DNA of 64,000 nt from Sipunculus nudus. Lineage: Eukaryota; Annelida; Sipuncula; Golfingiida; Sipunculidae. Made by a program: the position numbers and the translations under genes. Position 1 is the stretch's first letter. Each line of letters begins with the position of its first letter. The notes below the pieces were generated by a model, which worked only from the letters and a program-made list of their open reading frames with translations, had not been told where the DNA came from and did no database searches. The stretch spans positions 15,859,382-15,923,381 of the forward strand of contig CM049317.1 of assembly GCA_026874595.1 (NCBI GenBank). Direction: 5' to 3'. This document shows, piece after piece, positions 9,994 through 22,397 of this stretch.

Positions 9994-12030
9994 CTAGAGC
10001 TGTAGTCATAGAACGCGTACCTCCGCCAATATGTTTTAAGAACTAAAACTTTCCCATGTTCCTGTGCACACGGTGTGGTGGGTCACAGACTAGATTCAAC
10101 GGTACGAGAAGTAACCATGTGTCTAACCAACCAGGACAATACACGATACCTCCTTGCGTCGGTGTATTGAAACTTAAATTGTACTGGTGTGACTTGCAAA
10201 CCTGAGAGCCGATCAATGAACTCACTTTAACGTTCTGCAGGCGATTGTAGGCGAAAGTGGCCATGTTTTCAAGACACTCGATTGACATTCATTATCAGGG
10301 GTGTCCACGTTCCTTTACATTATCACGCAATTACATGCGTTTTTAGTGCGAAATTACCTCTGACCAGTGTTTGTTTCTTTTGCTGTATTTTTTGCACTTT
10401 TTCTGTGTATTTCTTTACGTTTTTCGTTTCTATGCGTTTTCGTGCTATTCTGTTGCGTTTCTTGGCGTCAATATATTATAACATGCCCAAAATATTCCCA
10501 GACATAGCGTCTCTGTCCTTGTTCTCACGCGTTCATTGTTTGCGTTCCTGTGCATTCTCATGTGTTTATGTGCGGTATCGTGCATTATTGCAAAGCCTAG
10601 CCTACACGACACGAACTTTCATTACGATACAATTTCGTAATATCCTTCGCAACGTCGTATCGTAAATACCTAAGATTCGTATGGTATTATCCGTACATCA
10701 TATTAATGCCATGCAAAACGGAATGCGATAATTACATCAAATATTGAAGCAACATGGCTGTCTATGGAATAGTTGGTTCTATACATCGCAAGAAATTGGC
10801 TTTTATGCGCTACGAACAGGAAATAAAAGAAGGATACGATAAGGAAAATGAACGAGCTTCTTAAGCCCGGCGTACATGTTATAAAGTTTGGATACGATAC
10901 AATAGAAAAACAGTTACGATACGAACATTTCAAACATGGTAAAAAATACGATATGATATAAGACATACGATACAAGCCAAGATCGTAGGACTTCATATTG
11001 TATTTCAACATACACGATGCGATAGGAAGCCAAGAAGCCAGGATTCTGTGTCATATTCTACTTCGTATTATATCATATTCAAATTTATCAACTTGACGCT
11101 GGGCTTAACTTTGAGACGATTTCACAACGCGAGCAATAGCGTTGCCAAAACGCGATTTAACGCTAAAATGTTAGGGTTCCTTATATCAACCAAACAGCTG
11201 GAATATGTTAGTATACCTTATTGCACAAATGTTATCTAGCTGTCTCCAGTCAAAGTGCGATTATTAGGTTGAAAATTCAGGTACATTGTATTTGGATTAC
11301 TGAAAACAATTCCTTTAGACCAAAGTGTAGCTGAACTGCTACACTATATGACCATAGCCATAGTGGAAATGTTTTTGACTTTATGTCGGAAAAATCAAAC
11401 TCCTACCATGATGATCTCCGCTGTGTAGATCAGAACACCTGTCAGGGTTCAACAAACCCATTCTAGGTCGCCTTACAGTACAAAGCCACCCGCTAATACC
11501 AATCAAACGCTCTGTTATAATGAAAAATCCGTAAAAATGGGAAGAATCGATTAAATTAAATTGTTATGGTGAACTTTAATGGGTTGTTCCATGTTTTTCA
11601 ACCATCCACAAAATCTGCTCAAAACTTTTTGCCAAAATTAGCTGACAGACAAACCAAGGGTAAAGTATTATACCTGTCGCCACCTGGCGGAGGTTTGTAT
11701 CCCCAGCTGGAAGGAGGTTGAGTTTCAGCGGGATGTGTTTGTCAATAGACTTGCCATGAAACATTTTGGGGGCTGGGCTCGGGGAAAACCGATATAAAAA
11801 ATTGGTGCAGAACTACGTAAAGGGCTGTTTGATGTTTGTATGTGTATTTATTTGTTTGATTTTTCGCAGGAAAACAGAAAAAGTAAGATTTCCACGTAAC
11901 GTGGGGTGAATCAAGGCCGGAGAAGGTGAATGAAATTATTAAGAACACAAAATTTTATTTCTTACCCTATAATGGGATGGATCGAGCAGGATGATCTTGG
12001 CGGAGGTTTGCGATTTACTACTGCGCTCCA
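9994..12030. mobile_element. Putative ~2-kb TIR element
   Basis: Left end AGAGCTGTAGTCATAGAACG then ACCTCCGCCAATAT (to about 10034). The right end (11985-12030) read on the other strand is GCGCAGTAGTAAATCGCAAA then CCTCCGCCAAGATC. A third CTGGCGGAGGTTTG lies at 11683-11697. The interior 10300-11000 is low-complexity (TGCGTTT- and GATACGAT-rich) and encodes nothing recognisable. Target-site duplication not resolved. Confidence 0.45.
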
Positions 12031-12124
12031 TTATAGTTCAAACTACTATGAAAGTTATATAACTATAACAAATGTACGCTAATTAGATATCATTATTATG
12101 ATAGAACACCTGATTTAATTTCAG

Positions 12125-12210
12125 AATTCTTCACGGTAGAAGAAGCAGTTGAACATATTGGGGTTGGATGGTACCACGTGAAGCTCACGGCAGTTTTCGG
12201 TCTGTCATGG
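12125..12210 (+). CDS. SVOP-like gene 2, first visible coding exon
   Basis: Acceptor TTTAATTTCAG, donor GTGAGT. The first two bases complete a split codon, then FFTVEEAVEHIGVGWYHVK, the conserved segment just before helix 1 in SVOP (TVEEAVE-IGFG), and LTAVFGLSW entering the helix. Ends in phase 0. Because the reading frame is open at the 5' end with no methionine, a further coding exon must lie upstream. Confidence 0.88.
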
Positions 12211-12837
12211 GTGAGTAGGTGAAAGCATTTTTTTTTCGTGTGACACGTGGACCACGACGCTTGGTTGAATTCTACACGGGCATATTTTGTATATATTATG
12301 TGTTATGGCGTAATAGCACATAAAACCAGTTGTTCAAGGTTCAATCCATATATGAGTTATTTATAACTTATTCAATAACTTCCAAACCATAGGTCATATT
12401 TAAGAAAAAAAAAAGCTGAATGGTTTTAATCTAAACGAAAAGTAAGGTGTCACAAAACACAGTACTTCAAGGCTGACAAATGCATAAGAATAATTATAAC
12501 TGGATTTAAAAGGATTTTCCGTCTATTTTTCTGTATTAACAAAGGTTTTTGAAAAAAACTGGCAGTGAGATTTAGTTAAATAATACATTTTTCAGCTGAT
12601 ACCCTTTGAAAGAAAGGCCTAGGTCACTGAAACTGGGTCATTTAGTAGGTCGCATATGAAAGTATGCACAACAGTGATGTTGTCGAGTCCACACAGTCCA
12701 AGCCCGAGTCCAGCTAGACCACTCGAGTCTGAGTCCAAGTCTGAGTCCTTGAGGTTCGAGTACAAAACAACCTACTTCGAGTCCGAGTCATTTAGAATCC
12801 GAGTCCAAGTCCGACTCCAATAAAAATATTCCTATTA

Positions 12838-13174
12838 GGCCAAAAAAATTAAAGGTATGGTTCTCAGGCACCGCCCGCATCAATTTTAAACCCCCGCATC
12901 AAAAATTTTTATTTTGATTTTCAATAAATACTTTCCAATTTTGAGCTGCTGCCGCTCCGACATTTCTTTCAATAAGATAAAACCATACAATTTCCTTTGT
13001 TTTGTAGTGCTTTTACTTATTTAGCAAAATAAAATTGTTATTTTCATGCTTTTCCCTTATCATTTGACATTTTTATCGAAACATAACAAAACATTTAAAA
13101 TAAAAAAAAGCGCCCGCCCGCTTTGATTTCTGAAAAAAAGTGCCTGAGAACCATACTTTTTTTTTATTTTGGCC
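12838..13174. mobile_element. 337-bp MITE with TTA target duplication (PIF/Harbinger-like)
   Basis: Starts GGCCAAAAAAATT and, a few bases in, GGTATGGTTCTCAGGCAC; ends GTGCCTGAGAACCATACTTT then TTTTGGCC. TTA flanks both sides (12835-12837, 13175-13177), the duplication typical of PIF/Harbinger. A truncated copy, also ending GGCC|TTA, lies at about 49045-49174. Confidence 0.8.
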
Positions 13175-13496
13175 TTAAAAGAAATGTAAAAAGGATATTT
13201 GAGATAATCAAGCAAATTTTACGTTAATTTACAAGTGACTTTACCTGAATTGTCAATTAAGTTTAACCGTTGATGTAGATCTACAAACTGGTATGTATAG
13301 TCCTATTTGTTGTGATATTCTGTTAATAGTTCACGCGTGTCCACCATCGTTATATAGTATGTGACAGAGGTTTCTTTTCTTAGGGACTCGAGATGGACTC
13401 GGTCTTATTTCTCGAAGCTCACCACCAAGTCCGAGTACAAGTTAGGGTCCTAGGCCCTCGAGTACAAGTCCGAGACTGAGTCCTAAAAAGAGTTGA

Positions 13497-13650
13497 TATA
13501 ATACAATATAATATGATATAATATAATATAATATAATGTAATATAATATACTATAATATAATATAATATAATATAATATAATATAATATAATATAATATG
13601 ATATAATATAATACAATATAATACAATATAATATAATATAATATAATGTA
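13497..13650. repeat. (TATAA)n pentanucleotide array
   Basis: About 30 units of ATATAATATA type with scattered G/C substitutions. Confidence 0.95.
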
Positions 13651-14073
13651 ATTTTAACTTCTCTCTCTTTATCTCCACCTATCAGATCGGAAGTGATTAT
13701 GGTTGCTTCTGAAATATGTAAATTAAAACGTTATTCCATGCCTCAACGGATATTACGGAGTTCAGAACGTTTGCACTTGGTTAAAGGTAAAATGTATATT
13801 CATGGCGGTCCGAGCATTAGTTGCTCCGAGTGCATGACAGTTGACAGGTGCTGCCATCTATTACTGGGTGTCGCAACCTCTCACCTTGGGGAAAGAATCT
13901 AAGGTGTCGCAAAATATACCGAAAGACTATCTTTTTTAAAAATTTCATGAAATGTAAAAATGTAAAACTTTTTTTTCTGTGAAATTTAAGTTTTCAGATT
14001 TACTTACCAAAACAAATCATGTTTGGACACTAAATAGTGATATAAAACAAGTTTTCTATATTTCCGTTTTTAG

Positions 14074-14172
14074 CTTGCCGAAGCCTCCGAGTTATTAGTG
14101 ATCAGTATTTTGGGTCCTGTTCTTCTGTGTGAATGGAAAATTTCCCGCTGGCAAGAGGCGTTCCTTACAACG
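14074..14172 (+). CDS. SVOP-like gene 2 exon: helix 1 and loop 1
   Basis: Thirty-three codons, phase 0 at both ends, acceptor TTTCCGTTTTTAG, donor GTAAGC. Encodes LAEASELLVISILGPVLLCEW, matching the SVOP helix-1 region (M-ADAMEMMILSILAP then CEW) with the acidic position kept as Glu, then a W-Q-A-LT entry to helix 2. Confidence 0.9.
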
Positions 14173-14318
14173 GTAAGCAAAACTACTAGCATTTCTCTTT
14201 TTTATAGCCGCATGAGGGGTCGTAGAAAAGCAGTAATGCTTCGTTTATTATGAGATGTCATCCAATGAATTATTTATGTCACGTGGCTGTTAACCCAAAA
14301 AGTTTATTTTACTTGCAG

Positions 14319-14390
14319 GCTGCTTTTATTGGAATTGCGGTCGGCGCTATCGCGGCAGGAATAATGGCGGACAAATATGGCAGACGGACG
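14319..14390 (+). CDS. SVOP-like gene 2 exon: helix 2 and MFS signature loop
   Basis: Twenty-four codons, phase 0-0. Encodes AAFIGIAVGAIAAGIMADKY then GRRT. The D-K-Y-G-R-R loop between helices 2 and 3 is the classic major-facilitator motif (G-x-x-x-D-R-x-G-R-R), involved in the conformational switch. Acceptor TTTTACTTGCAG, donor GTGGGT. Confidence 0.92.
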
Positions 14391-16616
14391 GTGGGTACCA
14401 TTTCATTTGGGTACCTCAGCATATGTTTTCATTATTAATTAGGGTAAACCGCTATTGATATCAGCGCCATCTTGTGTTCGTTTAATGAAACACAAAACGT
14501 TTTAGTAAGGCATTAAAACTGGCTAGTTCCTTTGTATATTCTTATACATTTGAGTGGATCACAAACAGGAATACATAACTCTTCACTGCGTTGAGTTGAA
14601 ATATTATTAAAGTTAACGTTTAATCGAAAAGATAGATATCTTACACTGTTAAATCGTTGAATACTAGATGGTGCTGAGAAGCAAATGCGGGAGTTACCGT
14701 CAATAACAATAAACTTGCTCAAAGGTACCCCATTAGGTACATTAATATACCCGGCTCTGTTTAGTTTTTAATACTAAATAGTTAAGTATACAATATATAT
14801 TACGACTAATCAAGCACGATTATTTTCTTTATTTTTATATATGACATTATTCAACTATGTACATAATTTATAATGAAAGGCCATAAGAATACAAAGAAAA
14901 ATTAAGTACAGTGGAGCCTGTCTGAAACACCACCTATCTTAGGGCCCATTCGACAATTCGAAACTGTTTTCGGTTTCGTCCACTTCCGGGAAACCACCCA
15001 CTTAATAATAACGAAACCTAAACTGGCTTTGGCGAAAATGAGAAAACATCTCCGGAGATGGTTTTGGTTTCACCAAAATCGTAAACTCGATAATTATACT
15101 TGCAAGTTGACGGTGTAGGGCAAAAAGTAGTGCAGTTCTGTTGATTATTAATTGATACTGTTGATGCCTGTTAGAGTTAAATAAGACATATTTGAGTTAT
15201 AAACATTATTTCGGAAGTGTTCTGAATTCAATATATATTCCTTACTATAAACATGATAAGCTAGAGAGACACGCGTATTCTGTACGTCCATGTCGTCAGA
15301 CACGTGGACATTTTATAAGACGCAGAGAAACAGTCTATTTCATCATAATTCAATATATATTTGCCAGTCACAATTAATAATGCTCTTAATTAGTCTAAAA
15401 GTGCCAGGGCATGGATCTCTTTTGAGACTGTGACTTTTTGAGAAAATTTTTATAATTAATATATTCAATTAATTATAAATAATTTACAAAATGATCAATA
15501 TTTTTTATTAAAACCGAAACCGTCCACTTAAAAATACATGCTGAAACCAGTCAGGCCGGTTTTCCTGGAACCGGTACCAGTTTCGATTTATCGACCACCT
15601 GTCGTTTAAGACTACCCTTCCGTGAACCATTAACATTGGTTATAACTCACCTGTCTAATAAGGCCACCTCCGAATGAGACCACTTTGCCAATCTGAAGGG
15701 TGGTTGAATCACACTGATTTTACATTAACGGTAGTGCCTTATATTCAACAAAGGCTTACCAACCTTAGCGACACCTTTCGGCGATTAATAACACTATGTT
15801 CTGCGTCGGTCATATTGACATAATAGATCATATTACTTATTTCCTCCTATAATAAAACATAATTAACCTACCTTATCTTTGACGCTGACTTAACCGATCC
15901 GAACACAGTAAACGAATATTACGCAGTGCGCATGATCGTCGAAAAGGTTTTTTTAAAGTGTATTAAATCCAATGACGCCCATCTTGGTCACATGATCTCG
16001 CTTCAGTGATAATTTATTTCAAACCTCTGTGTATGGTTGAAGACGTTGGAGAATTTTCCACTTGTATGCTGATAAGTCCGTATGCACAGTACGTATTCGT
16101 AGCCCCGTGCGCTAAAATCGGTGTTTAGATATCTCCATGTATCCACAGGTGGAAATATTTGTTTTTTTTTTTTTAATTCAAGAAAGGCATGCGAACATGT
16201 TCTAGTTTGAAATGGTGTTAGAGAAACTTATAATACAATTAAATAAAAAACCACCATATATACTTTTTTTACTGTTTTTTTTTCTATTTTCATTGCAAAC
16301 TGTAAGGTTAGGTATTTTTGTATATCTAAAGCGCCAACGTCATTACCTCAACAAATAGTAATAAGCAAAGTGAGGATACGTACTACGCATTGGGTGCATA
16401 AGGACCACCGGTGTGGACTATGTATACGGACTTACATAAGGAATGCGGACATGAACTATGCATGCTGACCGCCGTTTCGAATAATGCATATGAACTACAA
16501 ATACGGGTAATGCACGCGGAGCACAGTTGGGGACGACGCATACGGATTCCGGACAGGAGTTACGCTTACGGACTTGGCACTACGTACTTATGGAAAAGAG
16601 TTTTATTCTAATACAG
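14391..16616. other. Intron, diffuse repeats
   Basis: No gene. A CAGTGGAGCCTGTCT block at 14911 and an ACACTGA end near 15717 might be a decayed Tc1/pogo-type element but the TIRs do not match well. 16060-16600 is rich in TACGGAC/CGTATG words like those at 29170-29345. Confidence 0.35.
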
Positions 16617-16741
16617 GCGCTGATGTTACTCCTGGTGTGGATGCTGTACTTCGGGTCATTGAGTCCACTTTCACCGCTCTACGTCATGCTGATCTTTCTT
16701 CGACTTTTGACCGGAGTGGGTATAGGAGTCGGAAGTGTGGG
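16617..16741 (+). CDS. SVOP-like gene 2 exon: helices 3 and 4
   Basis: 125 bp, starts phase 0, ends after two bases of a Gly codon. Encodes LMLLLVWMLYFGSLSPLSPL then helix 4 with FLRLLTGVGIGVG, the R-x-x-x-G-x-G-x-G pattern of motif B in antiporter-type and sugar-type facilitators. Acceptor TATTCTAATACAG, donor GTAAGC. Confidence 0.9.
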
Positions 16742-17032
16742 GTAAGCAGAACATCAGATTTGTTAAGTTGGTTTTTAAATACAGTAATCTCTCTTTTATC
16801 CGTATATATCGATAATCCGAACATATCCGAGCAGTAATTGTAATATATTTGTTATATATATGTATAGATATAAACACCTTGCCAAATGACCCAATACTTT
16901 TTTGCTCTTTATATCAGACATCGTTTGGAAGACAAACTCGAAAATGCAACTACTTTGTCCCGTTTGTGGTCGCAATTTCGCGGTTTTCTGTGTTATCATG
17001 TGACTTATAATGTCTTTATTGTTCCTAATCAG

Positions 17033-17096
17033 AATGGCGGGCCTCTTGGAATTCATGCCCAGCCACGCCAGAGCAAAGGCTGTCATGGGTTTAATG
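17033..17096 (+). CDS. SVOP-like gene 2 exon: end of helix 4 and R-A-K loop
   Basis: 64 bp. The first base completes GGA (Gly), then MAGLLEFMPSHARAKAVMGL. The E-F-x-P-x-x-x-R-A-K sequence is the cytoplasmic 4-5 loop shared with SVOP (AEFLPMKARAK). Donor GTAAGC. Confidence 0.9.
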
Positions 17097-17561
17097 GTAA
17101 GCAAAAAACGGTTAAATGTCTGGGAGCCAGCAATAACTGAAAGACCCTAAGCGGATTATGAGCAGTCAAGGGATTATGATAATTTTAAATGAATACCTGT
17201 ATCGCATTGTATCTGATATTTGAAACTCCTCATCTCAAATTTTTGCGACACTTTTCATTTTGGCCACGTGTGATTTTCGTTTACATGAATTTTATATACT
17301 TACGTTCCTTATATTGATCATTCCTTTTCAAAATATAAACTATTTTTTCTGACATAAAGTGTTGCGTGTTGAACAATAGATGTACTGTATATCTTCGAGT
17401 ATATACCGAACAACCTCTGCCAGAATTTACTATATGAATTTAATAACTATAGTCAGGAGCAATCTAAATTTGAGAAGGCTGAAAGAATGAAGATAAGGTT
17501 ATTGCACTTCAACTGTATCTATCTACGATGAATGATTATTTGTTTTAATTGTTCCCCACAG

Positions 17562-17687
17562 GTAGCCTGGGGTATGGGGGGCGTGTACGTTGTCGTATCA
17601 GCCATGGCGATTCTACCGGCACTCGGTTGGCGATGGTGGCTGTTCTTTAATGGTTTACCTTCAGTAGCCTTTTTCATTCTTTGCAAA
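17562..17687 (+). CDS. SVOP-like gene 2 exon: helices 5 and 6
   Basis: Forty-two codons, phase 0-0, acceptor GTTCCCCACAG, donor GTAAGC. Encodes VAWGMGGVYVVVSAMAILPA, GWRWWLFFNGLPS and AFFILCK; the G-W-R-W before helix 6 is typical of the family. Confidence 0.92.
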
Positions 17688-17741
17688 GTAAGCTATTCGT
17701 TGTTATGAAATTATAAAGTTAGTTTCGTTGTAAATTAAGTT

Positions 17742-17908
17742 TTATGATATTTTTTTAAAGAGAATAATCAAATTAATCATGGGTTTACGCTTAATATACT
17801 ATAAAATTTACAATAATTATATGATAAAATATGATATTTTTTTAAAGAGAATAATCAAATTAACCATGGGTTTACGCTTAATATACTATAAAATTTACAA
17901 TAATTTTG
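17742..17908 (+). repeat. 87-bp tandem duplication in an intron
   Basis: Two nearly identical copies, at about 17742-17828 and 17829-17908, each with GAGAATAATCAAATTAA, CATGGGTTTACGC and TATACTATAAAATTTACAAT. They differ by few bases, so the duplication is recent. Confidence 0.9.
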
Positions 17909-18752
17909 AATATTCATATAAAATCTTACTCTCTCTGTGACAAGCTTAACTTGTGAATATGTGAATAGAATACTTATACTTATTAAGTTTTTGACAGATA
18001 ACTTCCGGAGACCTTGATTAGGCGAGCCGCTCTGGCGTCTATTTCTTAAGTATTGAAAAACTTGCAAGTAAAATCCAACGAACAAAATTTAAACAAAATA
18101 TTGTTCAGACGCTGCTTGAACAAGGACACATATACCAGAAAAGGTACAGGCTTATATGGATTTATTTGTTTGGTTAAATTCTCGAAGCCTTACCGGCAAC
18201 GCTTATCGAACATCACACCAGACGTCCTCGTAGAGCAAGCGTAGTCGAGGCATTTGATTGCTTTCAGTTGTTTTTAATGATGAAATGGATGACAGAGGAA
18301 CTCGCTTAATCTAGTTCTGTGAAGTGTGGCCACAGACTTAATAGTATGAAGATGTTATAAATAATATAGTTATTTATTATATTAACGCAATGAAATAGTT
18401 ATATTTAATATAATGAAAAAAACAAAGAAAATAGGTGCTAGACTTCCAACCTGAACACATTTTTTGTGTTTGTTTCTGACGTATCCGAAGGAACGTATAA
18501 ACGGCCATTTTGGCTCGCAGCTTAGTGTTTAACACAGGTGGAGCTATCTGCAGGTTGTAATCACATGCCAGTCATATGTGTCTGCACAATTTGACAAAGA
18601 AAGCAGCAGGGTTTTATTTGGTATTATTTTTTATTACTTTGTAAAACATAGAGGCGAACAGACGCACGCTGACCATTTTCATCCGCCGTAGGATTATATA
18701 GTGAAAAAATAATGGTTGAAGGACCAGAAATAAAACTAAGATTTGTTTTCAG
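17909..18752. other. Remainder of intron, nothing recognised
   Basis: AT-rich sequence without a supported feature. Confidence 0.4.
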
Positions 18753-18884
18753 TTTTGGCTGAAGGAAAGTCCATATTTCCTAGTTGCTTCAGGAAACAGC
18801 AAGGGGGCGCTGGAGACGCTGAACACAATCGCAAAAGCATGCGGGAAGAAGATGACTCAAGGAACTCTCATAATACAAACTCAG
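18753..18884 (+). CDS. SVOP-like gene 2 exon: central cytoplasmic loop
   Basis: Forty-four codons, phase 0-0. Encodes FWLKESPYFLVASGNSKGAL, then ETLNTIAKACGK and GTLII. The W-L-x-E-S-x-x-Y motif after helix 6 and the S-G-N, A-x-x-T-L-x-x-I-A pattern are close to SVOP (WLPESARYDVLSGN), the strongest single piece of evidence for the family. Donor GTCGGC is non-optimal. Confidence 0.93.
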
Positions 18885-19099
18885 GTCGGCTTATACTCTT
18901 TTGTAAAATGATGTGGTCGTGATTTTAAGATCGAGTTGATATATAGGTTTGGCCGGTCATGCCCAGTCAGGAGTCACGCCGAAGGTTTGTTCCCCCGGTG
19001 GCGTCAGTTTATCTTCAAGGGTGGGTGGATGTGGGGTTGACTCAGAGGGTTGGGAGATGACAGGCGTGGGAGGGTAATCAAAATTGGGATAAAACAGAC

Positions 19100-19143
<44 letters not shown>

Positions 19144-20661
19144 TATTATTATATTAATATATTAATATATTATCCCCATCCCCCCTATATTGACGTCCCT
19201 TGTCCCTTATGTAAAGCCTTGTTGGTTATCCCTTCGGCTAGCCCTATGGTCTAATAACCTTGAGAGGTTCTTCAAGGAACCTTTGTAAAGGTTCCATATA
19301 TGGAACCATATTGAAACCATTTTTCTTGGAGTATAGCTCACTCGAAATTAATCTCTGCCCCTGAATGCATCATTTTCCACAATATGTTTTTTTTTGTCCT
19401 GTACGCATGTACGTGGAAACGTTTCCCTGAACCTTTCTATGCGCTGTAAACCTAGCTAAAACCTTTCCTTTTTTTATCCATTTTGACAGCACCAAACCGG
19501 TTACAAGTATCATGTAATTTAAAATAAACCAGACAAACCGTTCAATCTGCCTGCTTATTTTGTAACATTGCCTGCTATGGTGCGAAAATGATGGGTAAAT
19601 CTCTCTGCATATTTGTTGACTTTCTGAGTGCACAAGAATAAAAAAAATTATGATTAACAAAGTCACGTGATATCTTACATACATTCGCTCATGGTCAACT
19701 TGGAAACTGGAAAAAGGAGGTGTTTTCGATCCTGCATCTCCTGTAATATTACGTAAAAATTAGCGCAATTTTTATAGTGCTAAGGATTGACGGAGCCCTG
19801 AAATATTAGGATACTAGTAAATAGCGAAGTATAAAAAAGTGAAAGAAAATTTTGTTTCCATATTGAGAATGTCACCACAGCACTTGATTCAGGTGTCATT
19901 GCAGGAATTGGCGATAATAGACATACTTAAGGTGGTTTACTTCTGACGTGTGATTTTCATTTTGCCTCCTGTTATTATTTTTATAAGTGTCTCATTGTAA
20001 TTATCTAACAAAATTTGTATTATAATGATGGTTGCAAACATTGTCACGCACCTCTGTGTGGACCTGAAACGATGCCACTTGTGTCCTAAGGGTCCGGGGG
20101 ATCTAATTTATTATATTCCCATGAATCCTGTGAAATTTGACATTATATCGCCAAGGGGCTATCGCAGCGCCATCTATATGGAACTACGTGAAATCGGCCC
20201 AACACAAGAGTCGAAAGTAAAACACATGGTATATTTTGGGATATAATTTGGTGGAACGTGCCTCTGGAGAATCAACTTGTAATTTTCATCCGCTGTGAAA
20301 AAATTGTCAAAATAAAGTGCCTTTTGCAGACGCAGCTTGGTTAAGTGTCATAATATTAAAATTAAATGCTATAATTCCAGTGCGTAGAAAAAAATGTGTC
20401 AAAGTGTGCCTAGAATTAATGCCCTTGTTTTGGTTCCCTCATTGGACGATATTAAAAGTTTGCGGGAAAGAATGATTTTCTTTATTTATGTATCATTATT
20501 TATTAGCATTATTTATTTATTGTTATTATGATTATCGTCATCATCATCATCACCATCTTAATCATTGTTATATTATCATCATAATTGTTATCATTATCGT
20601 CATTATTATTATTGTTATAATAATAAATTATTTATTACTATTATTTATTATGCTGTTTTAG
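18885..20661. other. Intron with (TA)n and microsatellites
   Basis: (TA)n at 19105-19141; ATC/ATT-rich microsatellite 20535-20640; a fragment CTTCAAGGGTGGGTGG at 19014 similar to one at 57786. No gene. Confidence 0.5.
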
Positions 20662-20735
20662 GCGAACAGAGGGCGTTTACGTGATTTGTTTTCACCGGAG
20701 TGGGTCAAGACGACACTGTTACTTGCGTTTGTTTG
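20662..20735 (+). CDS. SVOP-like gene 2 exon: loop to helix 7
   Basis: 74 bp, phase 0 in, ends two bases into a Trp codon. Encodes ANRGRLRDLFSPEWVKTTLL then LAFVW; the RG-(L/M)RDLF-P block matches SVOP. Donor GTATGT. Confidence 0.92.
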
Positions 20736-22320
20736 GTATGTAAATTTCTGTGTATTCATTGTTAAAATTCTTAGAATACAGGAACGTCCCACTTACAACT
20801 TGCACAGCTATGAACATATGATCTAAATCACCGTTTTTATGGATATTGTAAAATCGAAGCTATACAATATATATTTCATAATTTGTTTAGTACAGTTTAA
20901 CGCCGTTTTTCCGAAAACGTCGGGGAACAAGCTTTTAAGTCGGAAAAACAAACTTTCGGATAAACAGTCAGGGACCTGGCTGCAAGTTCTCACGACAGTC
21001 ACCAGGGGAACTCCTTGTTTCTTTTCGACCTTCGTAGTGGACAACAGGGACATATAAACAACAACATTCGTTGTAGGTTTTTTTGTAGATGATATAATAG
21101 CTCTTTGTACTTGAATATATATTGGTATGACCAGGCTCACATGCTATGGTACCTAAACACCTGCGGCACCTTCACCTGTTGCAGCACAAGCCATGCATGA
21201 ATGATACCCCACTGATGCTTATACGGGTTGACTGTTATTTTCAGTTATTTGGCCTGACATACAGGCCCAAGCCTACGAACTATGCCTGCTTGGGTATAAG
21301 GGAGCTATGGTTCATAACACACAATTGCTCTCGGATTAAACTGGGATTAAAATACTCAGTGGCTTTCGTGGGTATAGGGAGGCTAAGTAATGCGCGGCTA
21401 GTGGCAACATCGACCCAGAACCAATTAATTAGGTGGGTCACTACTGGGCTTAAACACCTGACCACAAGCACTGGTGACTCATAATTACAAAAAAATAATG
21501 TGAAATATTTATATGTTTGAAAAATGTTTCGGTAAACCAAAAAATATTCGGTTCCCGATTTAAAAATTTGAAAAACGAATTTTCGGAAAGAAAACGGCGT
21601 TCGGAAAAATGGAGTTCTACTATGCAACGAAAAATCATAATTTTTAAAGTGAATAACTTATACAACGTTTGGAGGAGATATGCAAGAAAATATAAATCGT
21701 TTGATCAATAATTATGCTGGCAAATACACCTTTGTTATTGAAAAACGAAGAAACGTATTTTATAACAGTATAATAAAAATCAACCGATTTTTAGAAAACC
21801 CCAAATTTTCTTTGTACCAAAATTTAGAAATTATCGTTAGTTTTCTTATTGTTACATATCGAGTATTCCGTAAGCGAGGGTTTAGGTAATATCAAGGAAC
21901 ATTTGATTCGATGTTAAACCATTATCACGAGTTAGCCATCAAGATCCAAGATCTGTCCAAAAGTCTGTCTACACATGTTTACATATTCCTTAATGTTACC
22001 TAAATTATTGCCCTGGTATATCAAAAACTGGTTAAATTTTGAAAGATTTAAAAACAATATTTTTTTAGTTTTATATATTCAATTTTAAGTGAATATTTTT
22101 CAGCCATATATATAAATCAATACACAGCATTATTTTCTGCATGGAGTTCTAAACATATATTCCTGAATGCTTATTCTATTTTTTACATATCTCTTATGTG
22201 AAGATTTTATGCATGTGAATTTAAAACCTAAATGGATTTTTGTACATTTAAAAATAAAGTATATTTAACATATTATTTTAACACTTGCAAATGAGCGTAT
22301 ATAAAATATTCTGTTTACAG
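20736..22320. other. Intron with a possible decayed TIR element
   Basis: 20895-20975 (CGTTTTTCCGAAAACG, AAACTTTCGGATAAAC) and 21525-21612 (ATTTTCGGAAAGAAAACGGC) look like facing ends of a pogo/Tigger-like MITE, but boundaries could not be fixed. No gene. Confidence 0.35.
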
Positions 22321-22397
22321 GCTTGTTTTCGGGTTTGTTTACTATGGAATAGTACTTGTCAACACAGAAATAGTTACAATGAGTTCAAGTCATTCTG
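22321..22397 (+). CDS. SVOP-like gene 2 exon: helix 7
   Basis: 77 bp; the first base completes TGG, then LVFGFVYYGIVLVNTEIVTM, matching the Y-Y-G-L-V-L-L-x-T-E helix of SVOP. Ends after one base of an Ala codon. Acceptor TTCTGTTTACAG, donor GTAGGT. Confidence 0.92.

Larger units (their letters stand above)
12211..14073. other. Intron with MITE, GAGTCC repeats and pentanucleotide satellite
   Basis: The intron holds a degenerate GAGTCC(G/A)A repeat at 12680-12820 and again at 13385-13485, the MITE at 12838-13174 and the (TATAA)n array at 13497-13650. Confidence 0.7.

Noticed and set aside
10282-10665. 127-residue Phe/Cys-rich ORF
   Set aside because: Low-complexity TGCGTTT/TTTCTTT sequence within a putative TIR element; no domain or splice context.
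14911-15717. Tc1/pogo element with CAGTGGAGCC ends
   Set aside because: Right end does not match the left as an inverted repeat beyond a few bases.
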